A stretch of DNA of 45,244 nucleotides. Source: Myxococcales bacterium (GTDB taxonomy: Bacteria > Myxococcota > Kuafuiibacteriia > Kuafuiibacteriales > Kuafuiibacteriaceae). The position numbers and the translations under genes were made by a program. Positions 18,701 to 28,100 of this stretch are shown here, piece after piece; position 1 is the first letter of the stretch, and each line of letters begins with the position of its first letter. The notes under the pieces were generated by a model. That model was given only the letters and a program-made list of their open reading frames with translations, ran no database searches and was not told where the DNA came from. The stretch covers positions 1 through 45,244 of the forward strand of contig JAHQVK010000142.1 in assembly GCA_019634385.1 (NCBI GenBank), in the 5' to 3' direction.

Positions 18701-18904
18701 CACGCCCAAGTGGAATGGATTGGATGCGAGGCTGCAGGTGGTACTAGCACAAATGGTGCCTGTACTATAGACAGCCTATCTAAACACCTAACCCTTTCTC
18801 CTCGAACGACGGTGACAATGCAAGAGTCACCACCGACTCCTCACCCTCCGCCTCCTTATCCATCTCCGTGCGGAGATGAACGGCGGTGTCCGGAGGTTCC
18901 TTAG
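15758..18904 (+). CDS. Very large cysteine-rich lipoprotein-like protein with B-repeat-type modules
   Basis: This 1048-residue predicted surface protein has a signal-peptide-like N-terminus ending ASIIGAIGCDEP; the Cys after AIG could be a lipidation site, although the -3 residue is not the usual Leu. After a unique region (about 40-220) it carries about seven or eight modules of 80-110 residues. Each follows the pattern of divergent InlB B-repeats: a hydrophobic strand, G-x-V/I, C...C, a P-x-G/A-T-x-V-x-L-x-A segment, then W and C...C, ending in V-x-A-x-F. Examples start near GSGAGSLNF, YAISIFPREG, YRIDIERHGAGAI and YNLTINQANR. The many paired cysteines point to disulfides outside the cytoplasm. 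The end is proline-rich (TPHPPPPYPSPC). Function is unknown; adhesion or surface structure is inference. It is convergent with the M61 peptidase gene. Confidence 0.75.
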   Translation: MNSLASTQRSRLHSLLWFVGLLSPASIIGAIGCDEPIALRGYGAPVLGYPVSDCVQDILAIHPQANLCLYLPGATYVIAPSSNQTPCTDSMCDIRSWQLIHDSSYSQSLVAPEYKIPFISEDLATDNLDAFLVFSSDPECHPPPFIVQHLNTCIHSFETRPAGRGCFAAMNLPLIIGDDGLYMDPERTETISLHYSQMFGFHMQSTRGYDAMDNICAAQDAIQSEEQLIPISWEMTGSGAGSLNFPDLPSTPSCTKMPNQVSSCVLKVSPGTQLSVEATPKAHNLVQWADESHCEETTCTKTISVTDLPLTIPVAFHPKLLPLTVSIIQDNPGSNLALVNVVHTSGEGDTITEECTSDEQPCTYMLPYNTEVALTGVHNAKSHIGPLPGEPWLTGKPDGREIESCSDTTCLLLMNTGRQVTAKFSAEVYAISIFPREGAEVAALGGEIRQIDVDGSGAKPLRCSNNPFQRPCVTYARLGSTVTLLADTSPRTPSRRLLSWGLVNDSAQSVLEGCENHLTPNKEDRCSFTVVNADVAFQPVFGYRIDIERHGAGAILAGSTVLLDDSCNHSTNEPCHGYIPMGEISKFEAVAPKQQTFVAWKTDSDTLITSKTTNPITLSPLQESVTIRAEFGFTLDLNLQQTSNCGLVHIYHNNELVPEASCENQCSYRFAAGTEVRLEGAPAATSSPHVSWKVLLNPNDDLEQCLSTPESLPSDCFLSPVQNTSVLASFTHPLYIEHHKIKNGVTGSGYTNIYVDGKLSNSCTQDQCLNYILCGSKFMLHALPDSNSTLAPNAWIGCHSPSRNQSSCIDFADEPRNFSVGFECMYNLTINQANRLAITSVLADSWMGLAKVCRATSCRYRVKCSDSATLRDIQSLSATPTTYSNSIRTWCRGPNDCLRASSITIPAQKIPTERDYSLYDTYNVSINRKDISPLVRVVSSPEPTFPSDSIIECNSVTNTPCKGEFLAGEKLTLSFTTTRNYHAQVEWIGCEAAGGTSTNGACTIDSLSKHLTLSPRTTVTMQESPPTPHPPPPYPSPCGDERRCPEVP

Positions 18905-18934
18905 TTAGTACCTGCTATAAAATCGGGCGATATT

Positions 18935-19048
18935 TACAGCAAAGACCTCTTGAACTGATTCTGCAAGAATCAACAAGGGGTCGCGCAGCGGGGGATGGCC
19001 CGGCGTAGCAGCAAGAACTTGGGTTCAACTCAAATGATTTCTGCTGTA
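18935..19048. repeat. 114-bp structured repeat, copy A
   Basis: This begins TACAGCAAAGAC and ends TTTCTGCTGTA; the terminal 7 bases TACAGCA / TGCTGTA are inverted. Inside are three hairpin-forming segments: GATTC-TGCAA-GAATC, GGG...CCC around 18993, and ACTTGGG-TTCAA-CTCAAAT. By eye it is about 85% identical over its whole length to 44135-44248 and shares its first 45 bases with 36619-36663. It fills the gap between two convergent genes. Possible identities are a MITE-like non-autonomous element or a structured RNA or terminator element. Strand is undetermined. Confidence 0.85.
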
Positions 19049-19073
19049 TTACTCGCCCTTGATTCAATATCTT

Positions 19074-21047
19074 TCATGGCCCCATTAGCCACATAGATCG
19101 CTGATGCTTGGCCTTGGAAGAGGCTTCCGGATCCACCTCAAAAGTTATCGTCGGGGGCTTCGTGCCTAGTTCCACTTCTAACCGAACCATACGTCCCCTA
19201 CGGGCCAACAAAACCTCAACCATCTCTCCTGGAATATAGCGCTTAATCAGTGTTGCTAACCCAGAAAGCGGTACTCGGTAGCCGTCCACCGCAACGATCT
19301 CATCACCGGGAGCAATTCCCGCTCTCCATGCTGAGCCTTGCGCTAAGACAGTTTTGACAATTAAGCGGTCTTCTTGGGCCTGGGTTTCTATGCCTAGAGA
19401 TACATTGTTTCCCTGCTCCGCGCGTTGATCTAGTGGGTCGGTAGGCGTAACTTCAGCAACGACCTTGTGACGCAGACCAAAAACGCGAAAGGGTACTTCA
19501 TAGGTCAGGCGTTTTGGCTGATTCACGGCATCCCGAAGGAATGAAACGACCTCTTGGCCACCCACTTCAGCAAAAACATCGTAGATTTCGTTATCGGAAT
19601 ATCCGGTATCTTCAGAAAAGCGGCGATATGCAAGACGCATAACGTCGTCCAAACTTTTCTGACCTTTGGTTTGCTCCCGAATCTTGGCGTCGATCACCCA
19701 CCCCAATAAAGCCCCTTTTAAGTAGTAGCTAACCGTCGTATTCAGCGTTTCAGCATCCGGTCGGTACCATTTGATCCATGTATCAAATGAACTCTGTGCC
19801 AGCGATTGAACTTCTTCTCCGGGTGACATAGCCAAGTCGTTGGCCGCGTTCGATAGGATTTTCAAATATCGACTATCGGACATAAGCCCCGCGCGGCAGA
19901 GCAATAGATTGTCATAGTAGGCGGTTATGCCCTCTATAAACCACAACGACTGGGTATACGCCTCTCGCTCAAAATCAATGGGCCCCATATTCTGCGGGCG
20001 AAGACGTTTACCATTCCACGCATGAAATAACTCATGACTCACCAATCTTAGCCATTCCTGCCAACTAGCAAGCCCTTGAATTCGATGGGGATCCATCATG
20101 ATCAGGGTGCTGTCTCGATGCTCTAGGCCTCCATTGGCTGAAGCCAAAACACTCAGAAAGTGAAAGTTTTTGTACGGAAAATGGCCCCAGAACTTCGCAT
20201 GTGCGGCCACCACCTCAGGAACATCCCGCTGGGCTCTCTTGCGCGGGAAGCCATTGAGATCTCCCACATGAGCGAGGTAGTGTGGGATACCTTTTATAGA
20301 AAACGCATGCGTATAAGCTCTCCCGATCAGGAGCGGTGCATCAACTAGTTCCTCAAAATTCTTAGCCAGAAACGCTCGCCGCTGCCCCGAAGCCGACAAC
20401 TTTAGCTCGCTATGTTTGACTTCAACGGGCGCCAAGGCTGTAAAAACATCTGGCCATCGTTGGGGCAACGCTACTTCTAAGAAATGAGGGACATCACTGG
20501 CCTCAACATCGGTAAAGACTACCGATGCCGGATTGATCACCGCGTAGTCCCATCCCACAAACGAGGTTCGTACTGATAATTCGCTGGCCTGTACTTGATA
20601 GCGAAGATGAATCCTCTTAGCTCCGCGAGTCGCTACTCGCATCCGATTCTTAGTCACCTTCGAAAGGTCTAAGCCCTCTCCATCCTGAGTATATGCGGCC
20701 GGAGAAATGATGTTTTTAGCAAACTCTCGAACCAGGTAAGAACCTGGTGCCCATACCGGAATCATGACCGTGAGATGACTCTTGTTTCGCGTTGGGATAA
20801 CGATGTTTACATCTATCCGTCGTTGCTCCGCCTGGGAGAACGCCAAGTGGATCCGAATCGTAGTATCCGTTAATTCATAGGCCTCAGATTCGGGAAACGG
20901 TGGCGGTGGTGGTGGCGGACTTACAATTGCCGGCGAAGTATTACTTGGCTGGTATGAAACATTACAAGCGCTGGTTATATCAGTAACAAAAAGTACGAGC
21001 AGCAATGACCACAAAAAACGTATCCGGATCGAGCTACCACTAGTCAT
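19074..21047 (-). CDS. M61-family metallopeptidase with PDZ domain
   Basis: This 657-residue predicted exported zinc peptidase is of the glycyl-aminopeptidase (M61) family. From the ATG at 21047 it has an export signal (RIRFLWSLLLVLFVTDITSAC; Cys28 may be lipidated, though the lipobox is atypical) and then a proline run. An N-terminal beta domain follows, then the catalytic domain with HELFHAWNGKRL (HExxH zinc motif near residue 338, with the family Asn-Gly-Lys-Arg) and the downstream LWFIEGITAYYDN Glu ligand. A PDZ domain near the end contains GSAWRAGIAPGDEIVAVDG. The start codon overlaps the stop of the upstream kinase gene (TGATG), which indicates translational coupling and decides the start. 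The open frame reaches 21185 inside that gene; I reject that part. Confidence 0.9.
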   Translation of the reverse strand: MTSGSSIRIRFLWSLLLVLFVTDITSACNVSYQPSNTSPAIVSPPPPPPPFPESEAYELTDTTIRIHLAFSQAEQRRIDVNIVIPTRNKSHLTVMIPVWAPGSYLVREFAKNIISPAAYTQDGEGLDLSKVTKNRMRVATRGAKRIHLRYQVQASELSVRTSFVGWDYAVINPASVVFTDVEASDVPHFLEVALPQRWPDVFTALAPVEVKHSELKLSASGQRRAFLAKNFEELVDAPLLIGRAYTHAFSIKGIPHYLAHVGDLNGFPRKRAQRDVPEVVAAHAKFWGHFPYKNFHFLSVLASANGGLEHRDSTLIMMDPHRIQGLASWQEWLRLVSHELFHAWNGKRLRPQNMGPIDFEREAYTQSLWFIEGITAYYDNLLLCRAGLMSDSRYLKILSNAANDLAMSPGEEVQSLAQSSFDTWIKWYRPDAETLNTTVSYYLKGALLGWVIDAKIREQTKGQKSLDDVMRLAYRRFSEDTGYSDNEIYDVFAEVGGQEVVSFLRDAVNQPKRLTYEVPFRVFGLRHKVVAEVTPTDPLDQRAEQGNNVSLGIETQAQEDRLIVKTVLAQGSAWRAGIAPGDEIVAVDGYRVPLSGLATLIKRYIPGEMVEVLLARRGRMVRLEVELGTKPPTITFEVDPEASSKAKHQRSMWLMGP

Positions 21048-21700
21048 CAGGCTGAAGAGATGGATAGATCGAGGGCTGATTCGATTTTCTCGAAAAGGTC
21101 TATCCGATCTACAAGATCCTGGATGTAGTCCAATTCGTCGGTGTCGACAATGAGAGTTTCGGATAAAGTATATCGCTCGAACCATTCTTCATATAACTCT
21201 TGCAACCGGTGGATATAGGTCTTTGGAATCTGTTGTTCTTCTGGTCTACCACGAAGTCGAATACGTTTGCTTAAGGTCCGCATACCACATTTTAGATAGA
21301 TCATCAGGCTTGGTGGTCTTAGTTCATCAATAATAGCTTCATACAAACGTCTATAAGTTGCGTAGTCACGTTCGGAGATCTTCCCCTGCCTGTAGAGATT
21401 TTCTGCAAAAACTTCTGCATCTTCATAGATAGTTCTGTCTTGGATCACGGCCTCCGAGACCCGACCCAACTGTTGGTGGAGTCGAAACTTAGCCGACAAG
21501 AAAAAGAGCTGGGAGTGAAACGCCCATTGCCTCATATCTCCGTAAAAATCTTTAAGATACGGGTTTTCATCGTTAGGCTCAAAATATGGTCTTAGCCCAT
21601 ATTGGTGGCTGAGGAAGTCAACAAGCGTTGATTTACCTACCCCCATGTTCCCCGCTACGGCAATAAACCTCCTCGGACCAAGCGTTCGTCGGCTTGCCAT
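21047..21700 (-). CDS. Deoxynucleoside kinase
   Basis: This 217-residue nucleotide-salvage enzyme phosphorylates deoxynucleosides using ATP; the family includes bacterial dAdo/dGuo/dCyd kinases. It has P-loop GNMGVGKST (17-25), EPNDENPYLKDFYGD with the family acidic residue for the sugar, the DRTIYEDAEVFA motif (DRS-type), and the LID-like RIRLRGRPEEQ. Its length matches the family (200-220). Which base it prefers cannot be read from the sequence. It starts at ATG 21700, 93 bases from the divergent addB-like gene, and its stop overlaps the start of the M61 peptidase gene. A metabolic link between the two is not obvious. Confidence 0.92.
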   Translation of the reverse strand: MASRRTLGPRRFIAVAGNMGVGKSTLVDFLSHQYGLRPYFEPNDENPYLKDFYGDMRQWAFHSQLFFLSAKFRLHQQLGRVSEAVIQDRTIYEDAEVFAENLYRQGKISERDYATYRRLYEAIIDELRPPSLMIYLKCGMRTLSKRIRLRGRPEEQQIPKTYIHRLQELYEEWFERYTLSETLIVDTDELDYIQDLVDRIDLFEKIESALDLSISSA

Positions 21701-21793
21701 GGCATAAGGACTAGCAGTCAGTTAATCTACCTATCAAGCCCTGCGTGATTTCTGCGGTGGTCCGGCCGACACAAAACTGTCAACATCAGCGAT

Positions 21794-24700
21794 ATGCGTC
21801 GGCTCCTTGCAGGGCGTTCTTGCGCGAATCGCCACGAAGCTCTTCGAACACTCCTCGGAGATCTCGATGACCTGGCTTCCCACCCGGTGTTGTTGGTGGC
21901 CTCTTCGAGAGCCGCAGCCCAGGAATTTTTACGCGGCGGCTGCACCTCTTTGGCAACAGGGGTCCACCGCCTTGGTCTATGGGGGTTAATATTGGACTTG
22001 GCTACTCCGTCTCTCGCTCAAGAGGGGCGCATGCCAATGTCTCCCCTGGCAGAGGCCGCACTTGCGGCTCGGGTCTTGGCCACTAAACAAGCCCAGCTAC
22101 GATATCTAACGCCGGTACTGACCGCGCCACGGATCCCATCAAGCCTTGCTCGGACACTCGATGATCTTCGACGGGCTGGGGTCTCGGACGACGAGCTCCG
22201 AAGCCTCGGACCTCTTGGTGAAGATCTCGCTGAGCTCGCTAAAGGTCATCGTGATCTCCTGGATCAGCGGCTCCTTGCAGACGCCACCCTGATCATGGCG
22301 CATGCGGCAAAGCCTATGATCCAACGGTATGAAAACTGGCCCCTATATCTTTTGGACGTACTTCCCAAGGACCCAGCTGAAGCCCGCGTGCTCAGTAATC
22401 TGGTTCAGTGCGCCGCCTCAGTTGTCGCGACAACTCCGGTAGACCATCCACACCTATCCCTTCTGCAAAGCGCTCTAGGCGTTGATGCCGAGTTAATTAG
22501 CGAACCAGAACCAAAGACCCGCTTGGAACTGGTGCAGACCCACATTTTCCGAGATTCATTCACCTTCAAACAGCCACAAGACACCAACGATGACTCTATT
22601 GTCTTCTTCTCCGCCCCAGGTGAAGCACCAGAGACCGTCAACATCGCTCGTCACATTTTGCGTACTGCCGAACAAGGTACACCCTTTGACCGCATGGCCG
22701 TATTCCTTCGAGATCCCAAACGTTACCAGCGCCACCTTGAAGACGCTTTCACTCGAGCTGAAATACCGGTGTTTTTTACCCGCACCTCCCGGCGCCCAGA
22801 CCCGACGGGAAGAGCACTCCTGGCTCTCCTCGCTTGTGCAGATGAGGGTCTATCTGCAGAACGTTTTGCGGAGTACCTATCCTTTGGCGAAGTGCCGCAC
22901 CCGGATCCACGTACTGGAGCTCCACCTACAAAAAAAGTACCGTGGGTCGAGGCTCGAAATCCGCAACAGCTTACTTTTGTTAGCCTTGAGACGAACCGGG
23001 AGGATCCTGCTCCTCAAGAACGTCTGACTGAACAGCCCACTGAACAGCCGGTGATAGATGGACGGTTGGCGGCACCCGAGCGATGGGAACTCCTCCTTGT
23101 CGAAGCATCCGTTGTCGGTGGCTTTGATCGGTGGGCCCGAAGGCTCGGAGGTCTCGAAGCAGAGCTGCAAAACAAACAACGTATACTCGAAGCAGAGCAT
23201 CCCCACCAAGCCGCCAAAATTCGTAAAGATCTCGGCGCACTTCATCACCTTCGTCGCTTTGCTCTGCCTCTCATTAAACAACTGGCGGAACTGCCTACTT
23301 CCGCCACCTGGCGAACCTGGGTAGATGTACTGGAAAAACTTAGCACCCAAGCTCTTCGTACACCAGAGAGAGTCCTGAGAGCCCTCGCAGAGCTCCGGGG
23401 ATTAGATAGCATAGCAGGGGTCGATCTCGATGAAGTGCAAAGGGTCCTGCGAGACCGCCTGGCCTATCTTCAAGACGCTCCGGAAGAAGATCAACCTTAC
23501 GGCCGGGTATGGGTTGGTCACATTGATGAGGCTACCGGACGGAGTTTCGAAACTGTTTACCTACCAGGTCTAGCTGAAGGCATGTTTCCCCGATCTGGTT
23601 ACGAGGACCCTCTACTCCACGATGGTCTCCGCAGTCAGTTAGCTCCACACTTGGTTCGTCGATCGATCGCGTCCAGGGAGGAGAGGGCTCGCCTCCATCA
23701 AGCCCTTGGTGCAGCTGAACAAACCTTGATTGTATCTTACCCTCGTATCGATCAGGAAAAAGGGCGACCAAGAGTACCCTCTTTTTACGCGATAGATATT
23801 CTCCGAGCGGCAGATGGGCGTCTGCCCTCCTTGGATGAACTTGAATCATCAGCCCAATCGGAAGCAACCACGAGGGTGGGTTGGCCAGCCCCGGAGGATC
23901 CCCAACAAGCGATCGACATCGCGGAGTATGACCTAGCAATTCTCGCGGAACAGCTGCGCGTCGATGATACTCCCGAACAAGGATCGGGTCGATATCTTGT
24001 CGCGAATGGGGCGAGCGACAAAACTTCGAAAACCTCCTTAAACCCACATTTAGTCCGATCTCTATATGCTCGTGCCGCTCGATGGCGAAGTAGTTTTGGT
24101 CCCCATGATGGTTGGGTACGCGCACCCAACGGCTCTCTACCGGTGGATCCCCTACTAAAAGGCCAACGCTTGACCGAACGGGCGTTTTCCGCCAGCGCAC
24201 TTCAACACTACGCGGCCTGTCCCTACCGCTTCTACCTCAGCGCAATCCTACGACTACGTCCTAGAGAGAAGCTTATCCGGCTGGAGCAGATGGATCCACT
24301 GGTCCGAGGCAATCTCGCTCATGCTGTACTCTTTACCTGGTTCGAGCTAATCAAGAAAGCAAACTTGGTTCCTTGGACAAAAGATACAATCCCACTGCTT
24401 ATGAAGCATCTCGCGCAAGCGGTTGCAACCGTATCGCAAGACTATCGGGAGCAACTAGCGCCCGCCATCGAAACGGTGTGGGACCGAGAGGTTGAAGAAC
24501 TTCACCGGGATCTTCGAACCTATCTACAGCAAGAAACCCAGGACCTATCGGGGTTCTTCCCCGCACACGCCGAACTGGCTTTCGGGCTTCGCCCAGAATC
24601 GACCGAGCGCGACGTTCACAGCTCATCGGAACCGATCACCTTGGCCCCTGGTTTTAAGATACGAGGGGCCATCGATCTCGTTGAGTACAATGACGATGGT

Positions 24701-25102
24701 CGCCTGCGGATTACCGACTACAAAACCGGACGGTTGCCATCGGCCCAAGAATCACAAGGTATTGCTGGTGGACAAACGCTGCAACCCACCATGTACGCGG
24801 AAGCAGCGGCGAAACTCCTCAACGCGGAGGTAGAAAGCTCTCGACTAGCGTTCTGTACTAACCGTGGGCGTTTTCGGTCGATCTACTACCAAGTGGGCCC
24901 CAGTGGCCAAGCGGCCCTCTACCAAGCCTTACAAACTATTGATACCGCTGTAACGGATGAGTTTCTGCCTGCAGCTCCCAAACCAGGCGCGTGTACACAT
25001 TGCGACTACCGAGCAGTGTGTGGGACAACCGAAGAGGAGCGTATCACTCGAAAAGATCCGACCCCCCTTTCCCAACTCCGCGCACTGCGTGAGACTCGGT
25101 AG
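21794..25102 (+). CDS. addB: AddB-like exonuclease subunit (PD-(D/E)XK, Fe-S)
   Basis: This 1102-residue protein is the probable B subunit of an AddAB-type helicase-nuclease that resects DNA double-strand breaks for recombination. The N-terminal half resembles an inactivated UvrD-like helicase: there is no GKT P-loop where one would be expected (LLVASSRAAAQEF), but helicase-like segments such as FDRMAVFLRDPKRY, VWVGHIDEATGRSFETVYLPGLAEGMFPR and LIVSYPR are present. The C-terminal nuclease domain has RGAIDLVEY, TDYKTGRLP (Asp and Lys of the active site, about residue 972) and LQPTMYAEA. Cysteines ACPYRFYL (about 808) and CTHCDYRAVC (about 1067) form the iron-sulphur staple typical of AddB. It is followed 6 bases later by the A subunit. 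The ATG at 21794 fits; the divergent promoter is in the 93 bases upstream. Confidence 0.88.
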   Translation: MRRLLAGRSCANRHEALRTLLGDLDDLASHPVLLVASSRAAAQEFLRGGCTSLATGVHRLGLWGLILDLATPSLAQEGRMPMSPLAEAALAARVLATKQAQLRYLTPVLTAPRIPSSLARTLDDLRRAGVSDDELRSLGPLGEDLAELAKGHRDLLDQRLLADATLIMAHAAKPMIQRYENWPLYLLDVLPKDPAEARVLSNLVQCAASVVATTPVDHPHLSLLQSALGVDAELISEPEPKTRLELVQTHIFRDSFTFKQPQDTNDDSIVFFSAPGEAPETVNIARHILRTAEQGTPFDRMAVFLRDPKRYQRHLEDAFTRAEIPVFFTRTSRRPDPTGRALLALLACADEGLSAERFAEYLSFGEVPHPDPRTGAPPTKKVPWVEARNPQQLTFVSLETNREDPAPQERLTEQPTEQPVIDGRLAAPERWELLLVEASVVGGFDRWARRLGGLEAELQNKQRILEAEHPHQAAKIRKDLGALHHLRRFALPLIKQLAELPTSATWRTWVDVLEKLSTQALRTPERVLRALAELRGLDSIAGVDLDEVQRVLRDRLAYLQDAPEEDQPYGRVWVGHIDEATGRSFETVYLPGLAEGMFPRSGYEDPLLHDGLRSQLAPHLVRRSIASREERARLHQALGAAEQTLIVSYPRIDQEKGRPRVPSFYAIDILRAADGRLPSLDELESSAQSEATTRVGWPAPEDPQQAIDIAEYDLAILAEQLRVDDTPEQGSGRYLVANGASDKTSKTSLNPHLVRSLYARAARWRSSFGPHDGWVRAPNGSLPVDPLLKGQRLTERAFSASALQHYAACPYRFYLSAILRLRPREKLIRLEQMDPLVRGNLAHAVLFTWFELIKKANLVPWTKDTIPLLMKHLAQAVATVSQDYREQLAPAIETVWDREVEELHRDLRTYLQQETQDLSGFFPAHAELAFGLRPESTERDVHSSSEPITLAPGFKIRGAIDLVEYNDDGRLRITDYKTGRLPSAQESQGIAGGQTLQPTMYAEAAAKLLNAEVESSRLAFCTNRGRFRSIYYQVGPSGQAALYQALQTIDTAVTDEFLPAAPKPGACTHCDYRAVCGTTEEERITRKDPTPLSQLRALRETR

Positions 25103-25108
25103 GTCCAT

Positions 25109-28100
25109 ATGAAGGCTAGCATGCATCCCAGAGAAGCCATTCGCTCTGATCTCCACTGCAGCTATATTGTTGAGGCCGCCGCCGGTACCGGTAAAACCTA
25201 TGAACTGGTGCAACGGAGCATTGCTCTTTTGGCCGAGGGCGCAGGGACGATCGACCGTTTGGCGGTGATTACTTTTACGGAAAAAGCGGCGGGTGAGCTC
25301 AAGATCCGTCTGCGTACTGAACTCGAGCTCACCCGACAAGCCTCAGTCGGAGACACAAAGATTCGGCTAGAAACGGCTATCACTCGGCTCGAAGAGGCAA
25401 CTATTGATACCATCCACGGATTCTGTCGGGAGATTTTGAGTATCTATCCCATCGAAGCGGGCATTGACCCTGCTTTTGAAGTAGAAGCTGAAGGAGTACG
25501 ATTTGCCCAAAAGACGTTTCGGGCGTGGTTCGCCCGTCAGCTTGACGATCCTCCTCCGGGACTAGAACGTTTCCTTAGCAGGGGTCGCATCCGCGCCCGC
25601 GACCGTACTCCGAGTTCAGAGCTGGAGCAGGCAGTTGGCCAGTTAGTAATGACTAGGCATCTGCCCGCACCCTGGCCACGGCCCTCCTTTGAGCTAGAAG
25701 CTCAGTGCCACGATCTCGGTCGCCAAATTCAGGCGTTGGCTCAACTGCTGCGCACCGGCGCTCCTGAGGACCCCATGCGCCTGACCTTCGCGCCACTGGA
25801 TGAGATGGCCCGTTGGCTCGAACATCAAACATCTCCACCATCTGAGCAAGAAGCCCAGCTGGTCATGCTCCAGCGTGCCATGACCGGCATCTACAGTGGG
25901 CGCAAGGGGCATCGTGGTTCAAGTAAGATGGGTTATGGACCGTTCTCGGACACGGTTGATCGACCCACCATAATCGCGGCTGGTAAACAACTAGAGCAGG
26001 CACTAAAGACCTTTGTTGAACTAGCCGACCAGGATCTAGCGGCAGAGCTTCGAGAAGAACTGCGAGAAGTAGAAGACGCTTATTTGGTACGAATTCGTCG
26101 ATTTGGTAGTTTAGACTTCCAGGATTTGCTGGTTTTGACTCGAAACCTGATCCGCGATCGCCCCGACCTTCGGCGTCACCTCCAGCAGAGATACCAACAC
26201 CTATTGGTGGATGAGTTTCAAGATACTGATCCAATTCAGGCGGAGATTATTCTTCTGCTCTCATCTCAAAACCCTGATGAAAAAGACTATCTCAGTGTCT
26301 CTCCTGCTCCGGGCAAACTTACTCTTGTTGGCGACCCCAAACAGTCCATCTATGGGTTCCGCGGCGCAGACCTTAGCTTATACCGCAAAGTCCGCGACGC
26401 TCTCAGCCGTCAAGGTGTTCGAACCGTGGTATTAGATACAAGCCATCGCAGTATTCAACCCCTTCAGCAATTTATCAATGCCGCATTTACAGAGCCCTTT
26501 TCTGCCGACCCAAGTGGTCCAGGTTACGTAGCTCTCACTGGTGGACCCGACCCTATTGCCGGGCAACCAAGCACCATCGCCCTTCCTGTACCATTATCTA
26601 TCGGCCCTTTGGACACCGTTTGGGCGTCAACCGTTGATGCTCTCATACCCGAGACCGTGGCCGGATTTATCGATTGGCTCCTGCGTAAGAGCAGCTACCA
26701 AGTGCGAGGTGCCGATGGTCTTCGCCCGATGGTTGCTTCTGACATATGTTTACTCTTTCGCTCGATTCAGCGAGCTGGTGAACTTCTCACCCAACCCTTT
26801 GAGGCCCGCTTGCAAGCCCGTCGTATAGATACAGTGCTGGTAGGAGCCAGAGCCCTTCATGGCCGCGACGAAATTGAAACGCTACTTACGGTTCTTGAAG
26901 CCATAGAATGGCCAAACGATGAACTATCCGTCTACGGAGCTCTCCGTGGTCCTTTTTTCTCCTTTTTAGACGAAGATCTCTTCCGTTGGCGCACGGTATT
27001 TGGCCCACTTCATCCGTTCCGAATGGTCAACGAGACGCTTGAGGATCGTTTTCAGGCGATAGATGACGCTCTACTCCTTCTTAGGGAGTTAGCCCGACAG
27101 CGTAACCGTCAACCATTTGCTGAAACGATACAAGAGCTTCTTAAACGCACCCGTTCACATATCAGACTCGGGCTTCAACCGGGTGGTGCTAGGGTCCTCG
27201 CTCACATCGAACGAGTCGTTGATCTTGCCCGCCGCTTCGAGGATCGGCTCGGATTTAGCTTTCGAGCTTTTGTTCAATATCTCCGAGCTGAGGCTGACGA
27301 GCCTCGCACACACGAAGGGGTTGTTAATGAATCAGGAGTACCGGGGATACGAATGATGACCGTTCACAAAGCCAAGGGGCTCGAATTTCCAGTGGTTATC
27401 CTCGCCGATCCAATGGTGAGTATCCGGTCTACGGCCAGTCAATATACCAATATATCTAACGGTTTGAACGTCTTTCGTCTCGCGGGACTGGCTCCGAAAT
27501 CTCTCGTTGATCACCGAAAAGAGGCGGTTCAGCGAGAGCAGGCTGAGAGTCTTCGCCTTGCCTACGTCGCCTGCACCCGAGCGCGAGACATGCTGGTGGT
27601 TCCGTGCAGTGGAACCAGTATCCCGGCACTTGAACAACGTAGCTGGCTTCGACCCGTACTGACTAAGCTTCGTCCGCCTCGCGATGAAGAGCGAAACGGC
27701 GAAGACGCGGAGGGAGTCCCTGATTTCGGTGAACACTCGCTTGTCCCTCGTCCGGACCATACACCACCAAATGTGCGACCGGGTCGGCACCGCTTTGGTA
27801 ATCCGGGGATCGACGTCGTGTGGTGGGACCCCAACGTGCTCCCCGTGGCGCCGGCTCCGACTTATGGTCTGCAATACGAGCAATTCTTAGCGGATGGTCC
27901 AAAAGCTCAACAATCGCTGGATGCTTATAGAACCTGGTCGAACCGACTCGACGAGGCACGAGCGGGGGCACAAGAGCAATCCATTGTTCTTGAAGACCTA
28001 CGTATTCCCCCTATTATCCAGACCGGTCCAACAATAGCTCCCCTCCGCTCCGTTCTTCCTGACAGCGCACCCGCCAAAGGACCTAGGTATCACCAGCTGG

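Noticed and set aside
22877..23350. Minus-strand open frames (157, 86 and 67 residues) inside the addB-like gene
   Set aside because: They are antisense shadows of a strongly motif-supported plus-strand gene, with low-complexity Ser/Arg-rich translations and no family pattern.
27332..27971. Antisense open frames of 90-183 residues inside the addA-like gene
   Set aside because: They overlap the helicase motifs (VHKAKGLEFP, AYVACTRAR) of the real gene and have no recognisable domains or plausible spacing.
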